Source: Bacillus sp. M6-12 (GTDB taxonomy: Bacteria > Bacillota > Bacilli > Bacillales > DSM-1321). Taken from it: DNA of 64,000 bases. A model generated the notes under the pieces. It made no database searches and was not told where the DNA came from. It saw nothing but the letters and a program-made list of their open reading frames with translations. The stretch is taken from NCBI RefSeq assembly GCF_002860285.1, contig NZ_PGVF01000013.1, positions 62,001-126,000 on the forward strand, given 5' to 3'. Shown piece after piece: positions 62,343-64,000 of this stretch (positions are counted from its first letter, which is position 1; each line of letters starts with the position of its first letter). The position numbers and the translations under genes are program-made.

Positions 62343-62371
62343 ATTATAAACAATTATCTGACATTTGTGAA
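62343..62371 (-). promoter_or_regulatory. Sigma-A promoter candidate of citZ
   Basis: TTCACA (62366-62371) and a perfect TATAAT (62343-62348) are 17 bases apart. If used, the citZ leader is about 330 bases and contains small hairpins at 62243-62256 (TGAGC/GCTCA) and 62268-62283 (CTGTTT/AAACAG). Confidence 0.55.
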
Positions 62372-62700
62372 CGAAAAAGCACAAAATGTGAATAAATTAA
62401 TATTTTATTAGAAAAACACAATGGATATAAAACTAACTTAGTTTTTACAATCTTTCGCTAATAATCTAATAGAATATGTATTTCCACTTTGCCATATATT
62501 TAGAAGAGAACATTCATACCTGAAAAATGGAAGCAGATTAATTAAAATTACGTTCAGGAAAAAACATCTTTCGGTATAAACCCTAGTTAACAGACAAATT
62601 GCTTTGCAGCTGTAAAGACAATACTGAAGCTCCCCTGTTATAAATATCAATTCCATAAATTCTTTGTGCCTGACAGCTATCATATTACTTAATTATTACT
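62372..62700. other. AT-rich gap upstream of citZ
   Basis: No gene or RNA was recognised. An 81-codon minus frame at 62438-62683 has no ribosome binding site or familiar motif. Confidence 0.5.
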
Positions 62701-62701
62701 A

Positions 62702-62793
62702 AACACGTTAATAGAAGAGGGCTCATTCAACGTGTTAAACCCTGTGGCCTCCGCAAGCGGCCCGACAGGTTTTCAAGACGGGCCCTTGAGCCA
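62702..62793 (-). terminator. Nested hairpins after ytwI
   Basis: CCTGT (62741-62745) pairs with ACAGG (62765-62769) around GGCC pairs. AACACGTT (62702-62709) pairs with AACGTGTT (62729-62736), and GGCTCA with TGAGCC encloses most of it. The T tract is weak, so this is a possible terminator for ytwI. Confidence 0.45.
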
Positions 62794-62800
62794 ATGCGTA

Positions 62801-63259
62801 TCACCTTATGAATTCAAAAATTTTCATGCAAATAAACGCAATGCCTGCACCGATAAGCGGACCTACTGCGATACCTTTGAACAGGGCAACAGCAAGAATC
62901 GTTCCGAAGACCAGGGCAGTTGTAATATGCGGATCGTTTTCCAAAAGGGTAATACCGCTTTTCGCTATTAATGCAACTGCTATTCCTGAACCCAGGGCTA
63001 TCCAGGCCAATGGAGATTTCATTGCCAAACCCAGTTCTTTAAAGCCGATCGAACCGTTAGCAATTGGGACAAGTACTGCAATTGTAATAATTGTCACTCC
63101 AAGGTTAATTCCTTTGGATTGCAAGAATGGAAAAACCTTTGAATCAAGCCAGGATGCCTTTAATAACAGCAAGGACACTGCGGCAGCAATCAATGATGTG
63201 TTTTTCGCCACTATGCCGATTAAGGCCAGAAGCACTAAAAAAAGTACTGGTCCACTCAT
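62801..63259 (-). CDS. ytwI: DUF441 membrane protein YtwI
   Basis: This 152-residue protein has four predicted helices and DUF441 (UPF0756) signatures: GPVLFLVLLALIGIVAKN, LLLKASWLDSKVFPFLQSKGINLGVTIITIAVLVPIANG, PLAWIALGSGIAVALIAKSGI and the C-terminal ALFKGIAVGPLIGAGIAF. The function is unknown. The ATG at 63259 is seven bases after AGGAG. It is divergent from ytvI, as in B. subtilis. Confidence 0.88.
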   Translation of the reverse strand: MSGPVLFLVLLALIGIVAKNTSLIAAAVSLLLLKASWLDSKVFPFLQSKGINLGVTIITIAVLVPIANGSIGFKELGLAMKSPLAWIALGSGIAVALIAKSGITLLENDPHITTALVFGTILAVALFKGIAVGPLIGAGIAFICMKIFEFIR

Positions 63260-63416
63260 GTTCAATCTCCTAGTCATGTAATTATGTCAATATAACTTCC
63301 CGAGCAATATTAATCAGTTTGCTGCCAGGCTAATTTTTTATTTTTTTCAGCTATATAATTTAAGATTTTTCACTTAATTTGAATATAAACAGAAAAGAAA
63401 TAGGAGGACTTTATTC

Positions 63417-64000
63417 TTGAATCCCATTCACGTACAACGGCTTTTACGTCTTCTATTCGTAGTTTGTATCATTTTACTAGCTTCAGCTGCCCTGTTTTAT
63501 GTTTCAAGATATACATATCCATTTATCATTGCCATTGTGATTGCTTTTCTAATTAATCCGCTGGTCAACTTTATAGAGCGGAAGATTCGGCTTCCCAGGG
63601 GGCTAGCCGTATTCGTATCCCTTGCCTTCATTCTTTCTTTATTTGCCGGTATGGTTACACTTTTGGTGGCCGAAATTGTTTCTGGTGCTGATTATCTTGG
63701 GAATATGGTACCCCGGCACCTCGATACTCTAATCGATTATATGGAAGATTTTATCGAATCGCAAATAATCCCGCTCTTTAATCAAATTGCAGCCTATTTT
63801 AATAACTTGGATGCCAGTCAGCAAAACACACTTATGACAAATATTGAAAATAGCGGCAAGCAAATTGGTTCAACAGTGGGAGATTTTATTCAAAGCTTTT
63901 TTCAAAAAATACCCGCTATCATCGGCTGGTTTCCAAACGCTGCAACCGTTATCGTTTTTTCTCTTCTGGCTACTTTCTTCATTAGCAAGGACTGGTACCA
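63417..64000 (+). CDS. ytvI: AI-2E family transporter-like YtvI (5' part)
   Basis: The frame opens with TTG at 63417 after TAGGAGG and runs off the window end after 194 codons. It begins MNPIHVQRLLRLLFVVCIIL and continues through ASAALFYVSRYTYPFIIAIV, IAFLINPLVNFIERKIRLPRG, LAVFVSLAFILSLFAGMVTL and an amphipathic stretch with a conserved LGNMVPRHLDTLIDYM part. That is the pattern of AI-2E-family permeases; a full member is about 370 residues. YtvI of B. subtilis is linked to sporulation. The substrate is unknown. Confidence 0.88.
   Translation, partial: MNPIHVQRLLRLLFVVCIILLASAALFYVSRYTYPFIIAIVIAFLINPLVNFIERKIRLPRGLAVFVSLAFILSLFAGMVTLLVAEIVSGADYLGNMVPRHLDTLIDYMEDFIESQIIPLFNQIAAYFNNLDASQQNTLMTNIENSGKQIGSTVGDFIQSFFQKIPAIIGWFPNAATVIVFSLLATFFISKDWY

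Noticed and set aside
62438-62683. 81-codon minus-strand frame upstream of citZ
   Set aside because: No ribosome binding site, odd composition with several Cys and Tyr, and no recognisable motif; the region looks like AT-rich control sequence.

Overview
The window is a stretch of conserved core chromosome from an endospore-forming member of the Bacillaceae. The evidence is a set of sporulation and germination genes (gerE, gerM, sspI, ytxC, ytvI), T-box and L-box leaders, low GC content, frequent TTG and GTG starts with strong AGGAGG ribosome binding sites, and gene order that largely follows Bacillus subtilis. The dispersed AAAAGCGGAAGCGCC-type repeats suggest a Cytobacillus/Mesobacillus-like lineage; that genus placement is inference.

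Layout, low to high coordinate; nearly all genes lie on the minus strand. 1-2000: a YiaA/B membrane protein, a chimeric pseudogene (start of an ECF sigma gene joined to the end of an FtsW/RodA gene), a yjfB-type motility peptide and tRNA-Arg(TCT). 2000-8000: nucleotide and RNA housekeeping (ysnB, rdgB, rph), then gerM, racE, a MarR regulator, gerE and a hotdog thioesterase. 8000-11400: sdhCAB. 11600-16300: yslB, lysC behind a lysine riboswitch, uvrC, trxA. 16600-21850: the fatty-acid degradation cluster lcfA, fadR, fadB, etfB, etfA. 22100-29000: a 26-residue membrane peptide, yshE, mutSB, polX, cvpA, zapA, rnhC. 29100-39200: pheST with a T-box, ysgA, sspI, ysdC, a dimeric dUTPase, ysdB, ysdA, infC-rpmI-rplT with an L20-type leader, and a GNAT gene broken by an amber codon. 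39300-47000: thrS with a T-box, ytxC, dnaB-dnaI, nrdR, a hypothetical protein, speD. 47200-57500: gapB, coaE, mutM, polA, hflK-hflC, phoP-phoR. 57700-64000: a MaoC-like protein, mdh, icd, citZ, ytwI, and the 5' part of ytvI.

How it works together: citZ, icd, mdh and sdhCAB make up much of the TCA cycle, gapB serves gluconeogenesis, and etfAB with lcfA and fadB feed beta-oxidation electrons and acetyl-CoA into it. FadR probably represses its own operon and possibly the thioesterase ysmA, which carries a FadR-like operator. dnaB-dnaI, polA, mutM, mutSB, polX, uvrC and rnhC are replication and repair genes.

No secretion, phage, CRISPR or defence island was found. The most unusual items are the sigma-FtsW chimera, the FadR-like site at ysmA, a sigma-W-like promoter in front of hflKC, an ECF-type promoter separated from ysdB by inserted repeats, the repeat family itself, and two very small membrane-peptide ORFs.
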